Shown: positions 35,877-45,070, counted from the stretch's first letter. The stretch is DNA of 60,998 nucleotides from Prolixibacteraceae bacterium (GCA_030602265.1 JAUWAB010000020.1:1-60998), one strand, 5' to 3'. Notes: a model not told the origin generated them from the letters alone. Program-made: numbers and translations.

Positions 35877-36833
35877 ATGGTTTACTTTCTTTTACTTGCA
35901 GCAGGCTTCTTTCCACTGATTTACGGAGCCAATTTACTGGTCGACAATGCATCATCCATTGCCAAGCGGTATAATATACCCAATATCGTAATCGGGCTAA
36001 CGATTGTGGCTTTCGGCACATCGGCCCCGGAGTTGGTGGTAAATGTATTTTCTGCCGTTTCGGGTAATACCGGCCTGGCCTTAGGGAATGTTATCGGGAG
36101 TAACATTTTCAATGTGGCAGCCATCTTAGGCATTGCAGCTGTTATCTATCCGCTTACGGTAAAGAGCGGCACCACCTGGATCGAGGTACCCCTTGCGCTG
36201 TTGGCAGGACTGCTGGTATTCATCATGGCCAACGACCGGCTGATAGACCAGTCAGACAATTCTGTCATCACCCGCATCGACGGCATCATTCTGCTGGTCT
36301 TCTTCATCATATTCCTGGTTTACAATTTCCAGATGATCCGCAAGGGTGATTATTCCGAAGAGCTGGAGGTAAAGGACCGAAGGCCACTCATAGCGGCCTT
36401 ACTGATAATTGCCGGACTGCTGTTGCTGGTAGTTGGCGGAAGAATGATCGTGTACTCTGCCGTCAAACTGGCTACCCTTTGGGGTATGCCTGAAAGGTTG
36501 ATCGGCCTGACGATCGTCTCTATAGGAACCTCCCTGCCGGAGCTGGCGACCTCAGTAGTCGCGGCAAGAAAAAAGAACACCGACATTGCTGTTGGAAATA
36601 TTGTAGGATCCAACATTTTCAACATTTTCTTTATCCTGGGAACGACGGCAGTTTTAGCGCCCGTGCCTTTCCAGCCAGCCGCACAGGTCGATATTCTGGT
36701 GAATATCCTGGTAAGTTTACTCCTCTTTGCGTTTATTTTTACCGGCAAAGGCCGAAGGGTCGAACGCTGGGAAGGTGTGATATTCCTGGTTGTTTACCTT
36801 ATATACGCCGGATTTCTTATCAGCCAGGCGTGA
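35877..36833 (+). CDS. CaCA-family Na+/Ca2+ (or H+/Ca2+) antiporter, YrbG-like
   Basis: This 318-aa inner-membrane exchanger has about ten membrane segments. The two internal alpha repeats are intact: GLTIVAFGTSAPELVVN with GNVIGSNIFNVAAILG in the first half, and GLTIVSIGTSLPELATS with GNIVGSNIFNIFFILG in the second. The GTS-PE and GSNIFN motifs form the cation site. It likely exports Ca2+ in exchange for Na+ or H+. The gene is monocistronic. Confidence 0.94.
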   Translation: MVYFLLLAAGFFPLIYGANLLVDNASSIAKRYNIPNIVIGLTIVAFGTSAPELVVNVFSAVSGNTGLALGNVIGSNIFNVAAILGIAAVIYPLTVKSGTTWIEVPLALLAGLLVFIMANDRLIDQSDNSVITRIDGIILLVFFIIFLVYNFQMIRKGDYSEELEVKDRRPLIAALLIIAGLLLLVVGGRMIVYSAVKLATLWGMPERLIGLTIVSIGTSLPELATSVVAARKKNTDIAVGNIVGSNIFNIFFILGTTAVLAPVPFQPAAQVDILVNILVSLLLFAFIFTGKGRRVERWEGVIFLVVYLIYAGFLISQA

Positions 36834-36867
36834 GATTTCAAAAGCCTGTAAAAGTCCGTGGGGCCGG

Positions 36868-37320
36868 TTAAGACGGATAGGTCCCGAATACCCTGCTGAA
36901 CCAGCGGTGGACGTTATGGATACTGCCCACCGGCTCAGCAAACATCATCATGCAGCGACCTGAAATCACCGTCATATTATGCTGTTTAGCCAAATCAAGG
37001 GCCTCCTGGGTATCGGAAGCCTGCTGTATCCAGATTTTCCGGATGCCTTTTTCGGCAGCATCTCTGACTACCGATAAAGTCTCCTTCTTCGGTGTGACAA
37101 TATACAGCAGGTCAACCCCTTCAGGCAGGTCCTTCACGCTTTTCACACACGCAACTCCCCCTATCACGGAAGCAGCAGGATGAACAGGATAGAGTTCAAA
37201 ACCTTTTTTGATCAATTCGTTAAATACGACGCCACCAAATTTTTTCGGATTACGGGAAGCTCCGGCGAAGGCCATTTTTTTGGGAGCAAGAAATTCCTGA
37301 ATTTCAGTTAAAGAGTTCAT
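36868..37320 (-). CDS. CoA-binding-domain protein
   Basis: This 150-aa protein is a single Rossmann CoA-binding domain (FAGASRNPKKFGGVVFNELI, GFELYPVHPAASVIGGVACV, VDLLYIVTPKKE, KIWIQQASDTQEAL). It resembles the N-terminal domain of ADP-forming acyl-CoA synthetases and YccU-type proteins but has no ligase domains. The exact role is unknown. The preferred start is the ATG at 37320. It lies 34 nt downstream of the FAH-family gene on the same strand. Confidence 0.88.
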   Translation of the reverse strand: MNSLTEIQEFLAPKKMAFAGASRNPKKFGGVVFNELIKKGFELYPVHPAASVIGGVACVKSVKDLPEGVDLLYIVTPKKETLSVVRDAAEKGIRKIWIQQASDTQEALDLAKQHNMTVISGRCMMMFAEPVGSIHNVHRWFSRVFGTYPS

Positions 37321-37354
37321 GATTATAAAATTTAACTAATTAAACTTCAAACAT

Positions 37355-37969
37355 TTACTTTACCTGAAAATCGAGCAATTTCTGGTCTTTCAGATAACCT
37401 TCGAGCCGGTCACCGGTTTTAACCGGTCCAACACCTGCCGGAGTGCCTGTATAGATCAGATCACCAATCTTCAGGGTAACGAATTGGGAGACATACGAAA
37501 CGATGTCATCAAAATCGTAAATCATCAGGCCTGAATTTCCGGACTGCACCGTCTTACCATTTACATCAAGCCTGAATTCAATATTCTTCAGGTCGGGAAA
37601 ATCCCCGGCAGGGAGAAAGCTGCTACCAATCACCGCTGCCCTGTCGAAGGCTTTGGCCTTTTCCCATGGCAGACCTTTTTCCTTGAGCCGGTTTTGCACA
37701 TCCCTTGCTGTGAAATCGATACCCAGGCCAATTTGCTGGTAATACCGGTGCGCAAAACGTTTCTCAATCCCTTTGCCCAGTCTCGAAATCCTCAAAACCA
37801 GTTCAATCTCATGGTGGACATCATTTGTCCATTCAGGGATAAAAAAGGGATCATTATTTCTGAGCAGGGATGAATCAGGTTTCATAAAAAAAACCGGTTC
37901 ACCGGGCACTTCATTGCTCAGTTCCTTAATATGGGCAACATAATTTCGTCCAATACAAATGATCTTCAT
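37355..37969 (-). CDS. Fumarylacetoacetate hydrolase-family protein
   Basis: This 204-aa FAH-fold enzyme starts MKIICIGRNYVAHIKEL, as in YcgM-like acylpyruvases. The metal site is suggested by HHEIELVLRI (two Glu) and a downstream Asp, and the C-terminal LKIGDLIYTGTPAGVGPVK is a family signature. Members hydrolyse acylpyruvates or decarboxylate oxaloacetate; which applies is not clear. Probably cytoplasmic. Confidence 0.92.
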   Translation of the reverse strand: MKIICIGRNYVAHIKELSNEVPGEPVFFMKPDSSLLRNNDPFFIPEWTNDVHHEIELVLRISRLGKGIEKRFAHRYYQQIGLGIDFTARDVQNRLKEKGLPWEKAKAFDRAAVIGSSFLPAGDFPDLKNIEFRLDVNGKTVQSGNSGLMIYDFDDIVSYVSQFVTLKIGDLIYTGTPAGVGPVKTGDRLEGYLKDQKLLDFQVK

Positions 37970-38058
37970 GGCAGACTCTGCTAAGCTGTTCGACAGTAAA
38001 TCCTTAGGTTAAATCTTTCCGCTCTATTGTATGCAAATAATTGTTTTAATTCTCATTT

Positions 38059-38125
38059 GCCGGATGGCCCCGATAGCTATCGGAGTTCCATGCGGCAGGT
38101 TATTCCTGCCCATCCGGGCAGGCGG
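38059..38125. repeat. Palindromic repeat cluster between exonuclease and FAH genes
   Basis: CCGATAGCTATCGG (38070-38083) is a perfect 14-bp palindrome. CCTGCCC-ATCC-GGGCAGG (38105-38122) is a perfect 7-bp hairpin whose left arm can alternatively pair with GGCAGG at 38094-38099. From memory both words recur between genes in Bacteroidota genomes. Probably a mosaic of REP-like elements. Confidence 0.6.
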
Positions 38126-38149
38126 TCATAACGGTCTGTGTTACTGCAA

Positions 38150-38956
38150 TCATGGCGATTTCATCCTGATAAAGATCTGGGTCAGGACTTTCTTGGTATA
38201 CAGCGGGAAATCCCCGTTCAGTATCCAGCCGTAATAACCAGGCTGTTCACGAAGTACTTTCTCAACCGCCAAACCTTTATTCTTGCCGAAATTGAAGACT
38301 TCCACGCCATTTTCATCATAAATAATTCGCCCCATGTAGTCCACGTTCCGGTCGTAAGATGAAAACTGGCTCAGTTTTTCCACATCGTTAACGATTGGCG
38401 TTGTTTTCTTCCCGTTGGCATCCTCGTATTCGGCCCCTTCATACTGGTCGAGCTGGGCTTTAAGCACTTCGTAGGTGGCCCTGGCATCGGCCAAGGCACT
38501 GTGGGCATCGGTAAGCTCCTTATTGCAGTAAAACTTGTATGCTGCCGCAAGGGTCCGTTTCTCCATTTTATGGAAAATCGCCTGAACATCCACAAATTTC
38601 CGCTTTTTAAAATCGATATCAACCTCAGCACGCAGGAATTCCTCGGCTAACAGCGGGATATCAAAACGATTGGAATTGAAACCGGCAAGATCACATCCTT
38701 CGAGGAATCTGGCCAGGTTTTTGGCTACTTCCTTGAAGGTGGGGGCATTCTGAACACTGGCATCGGTAATACCGTGAATCCTTGTTGCGGCTTCAGGAAT
38801 GGGCATCTCCGGGTTGATCAGCATAACTTTCTCCTCTTCATCGCCATTGGGCTGAATTTTCAGCAGGGCAATTTCGACGATCCGGTCACTGGCGATATTG
38901 ATTCCCGTGGTTTCCAGATCAAGAAATACCAGAGGATTTTTAAGGGTAAGCTCCAT
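38150..38956 (-). CDS. DnaQ-like 3'-5' exonuclease (DEDDh)
   Basis: This 268-aa exonuclease resembles the DNA polymerase III epsilon subunit. Exo I is FLDLETTGINIASDRIVEIA (Asp, Glu), Exo II is DLAGFNSNRFDIPLLAEEF, and Exo III is TDAHSALADARATYEVL with His and Asp, giving a complete DEDDh site. The C-terminal ~80 residues (GRIIYDENGVEVFNFGKNKG, then PGYYGWILNGDFP) form the small extension usual in Bacteroidota. It follows dnaN on the same strand by 114 nt, so a replication or proofreading role is reasonable. Confidence 0.92.
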   Translation of the reverse strand: MELTLKNPLVFLDLETTGINIASDRIVEIALLKIQPNGDEEEKVMLINPEMPIPEAATRIHGITDASVQNAPTFKEVAKNLARFLEGCDLAGFNSNRFDIPLLAEEFLRAEVDIDFKKRKFVDVQAIFHKMEKRTLAAAYKFYCNKELTDAHSALADARATYEVLKAQLDQYEGAEYEDANGKKTTPIVNDVEKLSQFSSYDRNVDYMGRIIYDENGVEVFNFGKNKGLAVEKVLREQPGYYGWILNGDFPLYTKKVLTQIFIRMKSP

Positions 38957-39006
38957 TATTCATATTTTTTGCCCTGCACTCCCGCACGGGCTGTTTTTAA
39001 ATAATC

Positions 39007-39050
39007 AAGGGGTTAATTGCCGGCCGCAAAGCCTGCGCAAAAAACCCCTT
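39007..39050 (-). terminator. Possible terminator or attenuator between dnaN and exonuclease gene
   Basis: AAGGGGTT (39007-39014) and AACCCCTT (39043-39050) form an 8-bp stem around a GC-rich interior that can fold further. On the minus strand it follows the dnaN stop by ~20 nt. The T-tail is weak (GATTATTT), so it could be partial. Confidence 0.35.
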
Positions 39051-39070
39051 AAAAGTTTATTTACAAAGTA

Positions 39071-40201
39071 TTACACATTGATCATCATCGGCATGAGCAA
39101 CATAAGCACATCTTCATCCTCATCCTCCCTTTCTTCGGGGAGCAACAAACCGGCCCTCGACGGATCACTCATTTCCAGGCGAACTTCGGCAGTTGGTATG
39201 TTGGCTAAGATTTCCTGAAGGAATACTGATTTGAAGCCGATTTCCATCTCTTCGCCTTCATATTCACAGGCGAGCCTTTCGTAAGCAGAGATGGAAAAAT
39301 CGATATCCTGTGCAGATATGACCACCTGCGAAGCGGTAAGGGACAGCTTAACCAGGTTGCTGGCCTGGTTGGCAAATACGGAAACCCTTTTCACCGTATT
39401 CAGAAATGCCAGACGGTCAATAGACATGGCATTTGGATTATTTACCGGAATAACTGAATTGTAACTTGGGTAGTTTCCTTCGACCAGCCTGCAGATCAGT
39501 TTATAATTACTGAGGGTAAAAATGGCATTTTTGTCATTGAAATGGACCTTAACCTCGAAGTCTTGTCTGGAAAGCAGGTTTTTCAGAAGTGAAGCAGGTT
39601 TCTTGGGCAGGATAAAGGCTGCCTCTGATTCGGTCTTGACATCCATCCTGCGGTATCTTACCAGTTTGTGGGCATCGGATGCCACAAAACTCATAAAATC
39701 AGGTGTAAGTTCAACATAAATCCCATTCATCACAGGCCGCAATTCATCGTCGGCAGTAGCAAAGAGGGTCTTTTCAATTCCCTTCAGAAGAGACTTTGGA
39801 TTGACCATAACCACCGCACCGGCATCTTCGTCAATGGACGGGGTTTCCAGGAAATCTTCACCGTCATAGCCCACGATGGTATATTTTCCGTTTTCGGAAA
39901 AGATCTGTACCCCGAAAGTTGAGGTGTCCACCTGGAAAGTAAGCGGCTGTTCGGGAAACTCACGCAGGGTGTCGATAAGCAGCTTTGCAGGCAGGGCAAT
40001 CAGTCCCTGACCGTCAACATTCTCGAGTTCCATACTGGTGATCAGCGTGGTCTCAACATCGGAAGCGGTAATGGTCAGCACGCTCTCTTCGATCCGGAAC
40101 AGGAAATTGTCGAGGATGGGCATAGTGCTTTTACTGCTGATTACTTTACTGATGGCAGTAAGATGACTTAAAAGCTCAGTACTGGAAACAACAAACTTCA
40201 T
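39071..40201 (-). CDS. dnaN: DNA polymerase III beta subunit (sliding clamp)
   Basis: This 376-aa sliding clamp starts MKFVVSSTELLSHLTAISKVI and shows three clamp domains with KLLIDTLREFPEQPL, GDEFLET-like VGYDGEDFLETPSI, DELRPVMNGIYVEL, VATDGHKL-like VASDAHKLVRYR and the domain-three VEGNYPSYNSVIP. It ends with MLLMPMMINV, matching the usual hydrophobic clamp C-terminus. Length is typical (366-376). It lies downstream of the gldF-gldG gene, a neighbourhood seen in other Bacteroidota. Confidence 0.97.
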   Translation of the reverse strand: MKFVVSSTELLSHLTAISKVISSKSTMPILDNFLFRIEESVLTITASDVETTLITSMELENVDGQGLIALPAKLLIDTLREFPEQPLTFQVDTSTFGVQIFSENGKYTIVGYDGEDFLETPSIDEDAGAVVMVNPKSLLKGIEKTLFATADDELRPVMNGIYVELTPDFMSFVASDAHKLVRYRRMDVKTESEAAFILPKKPASLLKNLLSRQDFEVKVHFNDKNAIFTLSNYKLICRLVEGNYPSYNSVIPVNNPNAMSIDRLAFLNTVKRVSVFANQASNLVKLSLTASQVVISAQDIDFSISAYERLACEYEGEEMEIGFKSVFLQEILANIPTAEVRLEMSDPSRAGLLLPEEREDEDEDVLMLLMPMMINV

Positions 40202-40294
40202 ATTTTATCTTTTTGTTTTATTTAATCAGATTGATGGCCTGACAGAATACTGCATCTCATGTGCTAAAACGAATGCCATGGCCATTAAAAAGGA

Positions 40295-40302
40295 CGAAGA
40301 TA
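40295..40302 (-). promoter_or_regulatory. Candidate promoter box of dnaN
   Basis: TATCTTCG on the minus strand (one mismatch to TAnnTTTG), 94 nt before the dnaN ATG, in the 143-nt gap after the gldF-gldG stop. Confidence 0.35.
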
Positions 40303-40344
40303 CAAACTTTAGTGAAAAGAGTTAATCAATTCACCACCGATTTT

Positions 40345-42768
40345 TCAGTATTTATTAAACTTATACTTCCGCTTACGCAAAATATTGTATATCAACGCAT
40401 ATATCAAAATAAGGACTACAGGAAGCCCTGTATTCAGCCAGGCATAATAGCTCTTCCCCTCATTCGTTTTCACCTTGTCAAGCAAGCGGAGTCTGACCGT
40501 CCTGTTTCGCAATTCCATTATCCCCTCATCGTCATTTAGGTATTGTAACGCATTGATAAAGAATTCCCTGTTGCCGAAGGTCTGCTGAGAGACCCGGTCA
40601 TAGCCTAATGGCAGGATGGATGGTTCAGTTCCAGGGTTATACCTGACTTTATTGGCCAATAGGTTTCCGTCGGAGAAGACCATCATTTTGGTTTCAGTAC
40701 TTTCCGGAATGATTTCACGGGCATCGATCCCCATTGTATTGAGCATCCTGTTTCTGAAAACCGATTTAAAACGGCCTTCAAGCAGCACACCGGCAGGAAT
40801 AAATGGTATACTGAAGAGTTCTCTTGCCGGCGGACTGTCAATAACGGCAAGACTTACCGAGGCTGGTGTCCTGACGATCCTTCCGTATGGGGAAGAGCTG
40901 AGAATTACGGTTTTACGCACCTCTCCCGTACCGGCAACGGTGTCAATGCTGGAAACGAATTCAGACTGTACAAAATTGACATGCCTGCTCACCGGATGGG
41001 CATCTGCAGGGGTAAGCAACGGGGAATAATACCAAGGCTGGGGGGTAAACTCCGGCCGGTTACCGGCTGGCGCGGTATTCACCAGGATCTGGGAACAGAC
41101 AACATCCTGAATCAGATCGGTATTCACCCTGACTCCATACTGAAACAGCATATCATTAAGATTAAGGTCCCTGGGAAATGCCAGTGTGCTCATTCCGTTT
41201 GAAAGACTGTCGAGGCTCACCTCCACCGGATCAATCATCCACATCAGCCTGCTGCCTTTCATAACAGACTGATCCAGAATAAATTTATCTCTTTCACTGA
41301 AAGGAATGGTTGGATTGGCAATAATGATAATCCGGGGAGGTATCTGATCGCCTGCAATATCGGAGGTAGTCCTGAACTCAACAGAAAAAAATTCATCCAG
41401 CGACCCGGCCATATCAAAGACTTCCCAGTTATTTAATCCGCCATGTCCCTGAAGGAAAGCGATCCGAGGTTTTTCCGTCACCATCAGTTTGCTTATGGCT
41501 GAAATCAATTCATACTCAACACCCTCAACAGAATGGTTCAGGTTGGCCTCAGCACTGAATCCCTGTGCCTGTTTCAGAAAATTCACTCCGGTTTCGCGGC
41601 CGTCCATCCTGATTATGGCACCCGGAAAAATCAGCCGGGTTATGGTTCCCTGTTCAGTTTGCTGCCTGACGTCGGTCGGCCTTACTCCTTTGGAAGCCAG
41701 TTCCTCAAAAAAAGAAGCCCTTTCCGATGGCGCAACAGCCTGGTATGGGTCTGTAATGATCAACCGCACCGGCTTTGGCGAATACCTGGCGATATCCCTT
41801 ACCTTCTCAGCCACCGCCTGACTTAATTTTCGGAAACCTGGCTGGAGTTCGCCTGTAAGGAATAGCTCAACCGTAACGCTTCCTGGTATTTCAGCGGCTT
41901 TACGGCGGGCAGCATCCGTCAGCGAATACCTTTTGTCGGCCGTCAGGTCAAGCCTCGGCCGGAGACTCTCCGAGACCAGGAACAAGATCACCACCAGAAG
42001 CGGCAGTGTTACCGCCCACCGTCTGACTTTTGCTGCCGGTATCCTTACTCTCCTGATCATCAGTGTAGTCAGGAAAAGAAAAACCAGTGTCATTCCTGCA
42101 AAATACACCACATCCCGGGCATCTATAACCCCGCGGCTTACCGACAGGTAGTGGTCATTTATGCTCAGCCAGGTCAGGATTTTTTCAAGTCTGTAGGGAA
42201 TTCCGGAGACCGCAATAAATTCAACCCCGGCAAAAAAGACAAATGAAAGGAGCATGGCCAGGATAAAGGACACGATCTGGTTGTCGGTCACCGATGAGGC
42301 AAACAGTCCGATGCTGACATAAATAGCGGCCAGGAAAAAAAGTCCGGTATAGGCCCCCCAGGTACTTCCCGTATCCAGGTTACCTGCAGGGTTTCCGAGC
42401 TGCCAGAGCGACCAGAAATAGATCAGCGTAGGCGCCAGTGAAAAGATTACCAGGGTAATGGCGGCTAAAAATTTGGCCACTACCAGCCGAAGGTCCGACA
42501 ACGGCCGGGTAAGGAGGAATTCCATGGTCCCGCCGCGCCGCTCTTCGGCAAGCAGCCGCATGGTAATGGCTGGTACCAGGAACAGATAAAGCCAAGGGGC
42601 AAGATTAAAAAAAGGTTCCAGTGAGGCGTAACCGTTGTCGGGAATATTGAAATTCCCCGGGAAAACCCAAAGGAATAATCCGCTGACCAGCAGGAACGTA
42701 ATCACCGCCAGATATCCGGTTACGGATCCGAAAAACTGTTTCAGTTCTTTCCTGTAGAGACTATACAT
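40345..42768 (-). CDS. gldF-gldG: GldF-GldG fusion: gliding-motility-associated ABC permease plus GldG domain
   Basis: This 807-aa protein joins two proteins usually encoded separately. Residues ~1-240 are GldF-like ABC-2 permease with about six membrane segments (YRKELKQFFGSVTGYLAVI, RLLAEERRGGTMEFLLTRPL). Residues ~245-800 are GldG-like: one membrane segment, then DLTADKRYSLTDAARRKA, a periplasmic GATase1-like region (PRIAFLQGHGGLNNWEVFDM) and a C-terminal membrane anchor (~775-795). The ATPase GldA is not in the window. GldAFG is tied to gliding or outer-membrane export in Bacteroidota, though it is dispensable in some. The ATG shares one base with the lpxB stop (TAATG), implying translational coupling. 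Confidence 0.88.
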   Translation of the reverse strand: MYSLYRKELKQFFGSVTGYLAVITFLLVSGLFLWVFPGNFNIPDNGYASLEPFFNLAPWLYLFLVPAITMRLLAEERRGGTMEFLLTRPLSDLRLVVAKFLAAITLVIFSLAPTLIYFWSLWQLGNPAGNLDTGSTWGAYTGLFFLAAIYVSIGLFASSVTDNQIVSFILAMLLSFVFFAGVEFIAVSGIPYRLEKILTWLSINDHYLSVSRGVIDARDVVYFAGMTLVFLFLTTLMIRRVRIPAAKVRRWAVTLPLLVVILFLVSESLRPRLDLTADKRYSLTDAARRKAAEIPGSVTVELFLTGELQPGFRKLSQAVAEKVRDIARYSPKPVRLIITDPYQAVAPSERASFFEELASKGVRPTDVRQQTEQGTITRLIFPGAIIRMDGRETGVNFLKQAQGFSAEANLNHSVEGVEYELISAISKLMVTEKPRIAFLQGHGGLNNWEVFDMAGSLDEFFSVEFRTTSDIAGDQIPPRIIIIANPTIPFSERDKFILDQSVMKGSRLMWMIDPVEVSLDSLSNGMSTLAFPRDLNLNDMLFQYGVRVNTDLIQDVVCSQILVNTAPAGNRPEFTPQPWYYSPLLTPADAHPVSRHVNFVQSEFVSSIDTVAGTGEVRKTVILSSSPYGRIVRTPASVSLAVIDSPPARELFSIPFIPAGVLLEGRFKSVFRNRMLNTMGIDAREIIPESTETKMMVFSDGNLLANKVRYNPGTEPSILPLGYDRVSQQTFGNREFFINALQYLNDDEGIMELRNRTVRLRLLDKVKTNEGKSYYAWLNTGLPVVLILIYALIYNILRKRKYKFNKY

Positions 42769-43919
42769 TATCCTGAATTATTGGTTCGACTTCCGGCCAA
42801 CAATCCGGCCATCATTTCGCCTGCCCTCCGGGCGGCCCCTTTCTCTCCCATGGCTGCTGCCAGTTCGGAAAATGCGGTGGCCATTTCGCTGCGATAATCA
42901 GCATCGGCAAGCAACCTCCGGAATTCGGGCAAAATCGTTTCGTAACGCATTTCGTTCATTACAAACTCCCTGACAGCCTCCCGGCCTAGGATCAGGTTGG
43001 GCAGGGAAACATACCTGACCTTCAGAAACAATGAACGGAAAATATTATATGAAATTTTGCCTCCGATCATTTTGTACAACACAGCCTGGGGAACCTTGAG
43101 CAGAGCGGTCTCCAGCGTTGCCGTACCGGAGGTAACCAGGGCGGCATGTGCATTTGCTAAAAGTTCATAAGTCTGGCCATATACCACTGGAATGTCCTGA
43201 TCTGCCGAATAACGGGCGTACAATTCAGTATCCAGCCAGTATGCCCCGGAAATCACGAACTGATAATCGGGAAAATCTTTGGCGAACCGGGTCATCACCG
43301 GCAGCATATATTTTATTTCCTGCGTCCGGCTGCCAGGCAGCAATGCCACCAGAGGCCTGTCTTCCAGGCTATTATCTCTCAAAAAGCAATCTCTTGCCCT
43401 GAACTTTGCCTTGGCTTCGTCGATTTCATCCAGCAGGGGATTGCCCACATAATGTACCTTGATTTGGTGACGGGCAAAGAAGGCCGTTTCAAATGGAAGA
43501 ATAGTAAACATCTCATCTACAAAAGCTTTCAGTTTCTTCACCCTCCACTCTTTCCAGGCCCAAACCTTGGGTGCGATAAACCAGAAAACCCGGATACGGT
43601 TCTGGTGCGCAAATTCAGCAATTTTGATATTGAAACCGGGATAATCGATAAGAATCAGCACATCAGGCGAAAACTTCAGGAGTTCTGATTTACACCGCCT
43701 GAAATTATGGCTGATTTTGCGCAGATTCATCAGAACCTCAATACCTCCCATGAAGGCCATTTCGCGGTAATGTTTCAGGAGAATCCCCCCCTGCTGCTGC
43801 ATCCTGTCACCACCGAAATATCTGAATTCGGCCCCGGTATCCTTTACTTTCAGGGCATCCATCAGAGCCGCACCGTGCAGGTCCCCGGATGCTTCACCGG
43901 CTATCAGAAAATACTTCAT
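42768..43919 (-). CDS. lpxB: Lipid-A-disaccharide synthase
   Basis: This 383-aa GT19 enzyme joins UDP-2,3-diacylglucosamine and lipid X to make the lipid A disaccharide at the inner membrane. Motifs are the N-terminal FLIAGEASGDLHGAAL, VLIDYPGFNIKIAEFAHQ, APKVWAWKEWRVKKLK, LLPGSRTQEI and SGTATLETALLKVPQ. Length is normal (380-390). It starts 6 nt after the small membrane protein stop and overlaps the next gene by one base. Confidence 0.96.
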   Translation of the reverse strand: MKYFLIAGEASGDLHGAALMDALKVKDTGAEFRYFGGDRMQQQGGILLKHYREMAFMGGIEVLMNLRKISHNFRRCKSELLKFSPDVLILIDYPGFNIKIAEFAHQNRIRVFWFIAPKVWAWKEWRVKKLKAFVDEMFTILPFETAFFARHQIKVHYVGNPLLDEIDEAKAKFRARDCFLRDNSLEDRPLVALLPGSRTQEIKYMLPVMTRFAKDFPDYQFVISGAYWLDTELYARYSADQDIPVVYGQTYELLANAHAALVTSGTATLETALLKVPQAVLYKMIGGKISYNIFRSLFLKVRYVSLPNLILGREAVREFVMNEMRYETILPEFRRLLADADYRSEMATAFSELAAAMGEKGAARRAGEMMAGLLAGSRTNNSG

Positions 43920-43925
43920 AAAAGG

Positions 43926-44228
43926 TCAGATTATTTCGAACAAAAGAAATAACAAGGCGTACAGAAAAGTTGCCATAATGATTCCCCTGGCTGCCTTGTC
44001 CATTTTCTTCCTGAAAAACAGAAAAAAAACCATCAGGTTGGCAAAACCACAAAGGCTCAGTATCTTAAAAGTTACTTTCAGCTGCCACAGGTTGATCAGG
44101 TAATCCTTAACCGGTATTTCGGAATACCTTGCCAGGTAAATTCCGAAGAATATGACCAAGGGGATCATTATGCCTGTTACCAGGCCATAAGATAATTTGT
44201 CATACTTCTTTTGCCTTGCCCGGCCCAT
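43926..44228 (-). CDS. Small three-helix membrane protein
   Basis: This 100-aa protein has a basic N-terminus (MGRARQKKYDKLSYG) and three hydrophobic segments (~16-34, 52-71, 80-99). No named family is recognised. Its ATG overlaps the surE stop by one base (TGATG), and lpxB starts 6 nt after its stop. Tight packing shows it is a real gene of the surE-lpxB operon and suggests an envelope role. Confidence 0.8.
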   Translation of the reverse strand: MGRARQKKYDKLSYGLVTGIMIPLVIFFGIYLARYSEIPVKDYLINLWQLKVTFKILSLCGFANLMVFFLFFRKKMDKAARGIIMATFLYALLFLLFEII

Positions 44229-44989
44229 CAGAATTTCCAGTTTTTCAGTTCTTCCAGCGAATCATAGCAGGTCATGTCCACTTTCACCGGTACTACGGAA
44301 ACATAGTTTCTTTCGAGTGCATAGAGATCGGTGTCCCTGGCTTCCTCTTCATAATTATGAAAAGAACCGGCTAACCAGAAATAGTTCCGGTTATGCGGAT
44401 CCGTCCGTTTATCAAACTCTTCTACCCATTTACCCCGTGCCTGACGACAAAACTTAATACCCTTCGGGGAACCTGTGGGTATATTGACATTCAGGCAGGA
44501 AAACCTGGGCAGGCCATTCTCCATAACAGCCTGGAAGATTCTGGCCACATAAATCTTCGCTTTTGAGAAATCGGCATCCGGAGTAAAATCGAGCAGGGAA
44601 AACCCAATAGAGGGCACTCCGTGCAGGCAACCCTCAATAGCGGCCCCCATGGTACCGCTGTAAATAACGCTTATGGAGGAATTGGCGCCATGGTTGATCC
44701 CCGACACCACAAAATCAGGCATTCGGTCCAACAGGTGGTTAAAGCCCAGCTTAACACAATCGACCGGTGTCCCGTTGCATTTGTAGACCGTTATGCCACT
44801 CTCTTCTGAAAGTTTATTGGCACGCAGAGGATAGTCGGCGGTGATGGCGTTCGACATCCCCGACATGGCCACCTCCGGAGCAATAACCACCACATCTCCA
44901 AAAAGTTGCATCACCTCAACCAACTCCCGGAGCCCTTTGGCATGGATGCCGTCGTCATTGGTTACGAATATTAATGGTCTGTCTGTCAT
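44228..44989 (-). CDS. surE: 5'/3'-nucleotidase SurE
   Basis: This 253-aa metal-dependent nucleoside-monophosphate phosphatase has the N-terminal metal motif FVTNDDGIHAKGLRELVE, VVIAPEVAMSGMSNAIT, CNGTPVDCVKLG and VSGINHGANSSISVIYSGT, the full SurE set. The start at 44989 (MTDRPLIF) is chosen because the TATATTTG promoter box lies at 45010-45017, inside the longer frame that opens at 45067. First gene of the surE / membrane protein / lpxB / gldF-gldG operon. Confidence 0.95.
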   Translation of the reverse strand: MTDRPLIFVTNDDGIHAKGLRELVEVMQLFGDVVVIAPEVAMSGMSNAITADYPLRANKLSEESGITVYKCNGTPVDCVKLGFNHLLDRMPDFVVSGINHGANSSISVIYSGTMGAAIEGCLHGVPSIGFSLLDFTPDADFSKAKIYVARIFQAVMENGLPRFSCLNVNIPTGSPKGIKFCRQARGKWVEEFDKRTDPHNRNYFWLAGSFHNYEEEARDTDLYALERNYVSVVPVKVDMTCYDSLEELKNWKF

Positions 44990-45009
44990 TTGCTTTGAAT
45001 TAAAGATCA

Positions 45010-45017
45010 CAAATATA
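45010..45017 (-). promoter_or_regulatory. Promoter -7 box of the surE operon
   Basis: TATATTTG on the minus strand, a perfect TAnnTTTG box, 20 nt before the SurE ATG at 44989. It argues against the longer SurE start. Confidence 0.5.
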
Positions 45018-45070
45018 GGAGAATTAAGTAAGAAACATACTGAAATAATCCTGCCGGACGATAACAACAG

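Noticed and set aside
44990-45067. Longer SurE start
   Set aside because: It would put the TATATTTG promoter box inside the gene and add residues before the conserved MTDRPLIFVTNDDG start.
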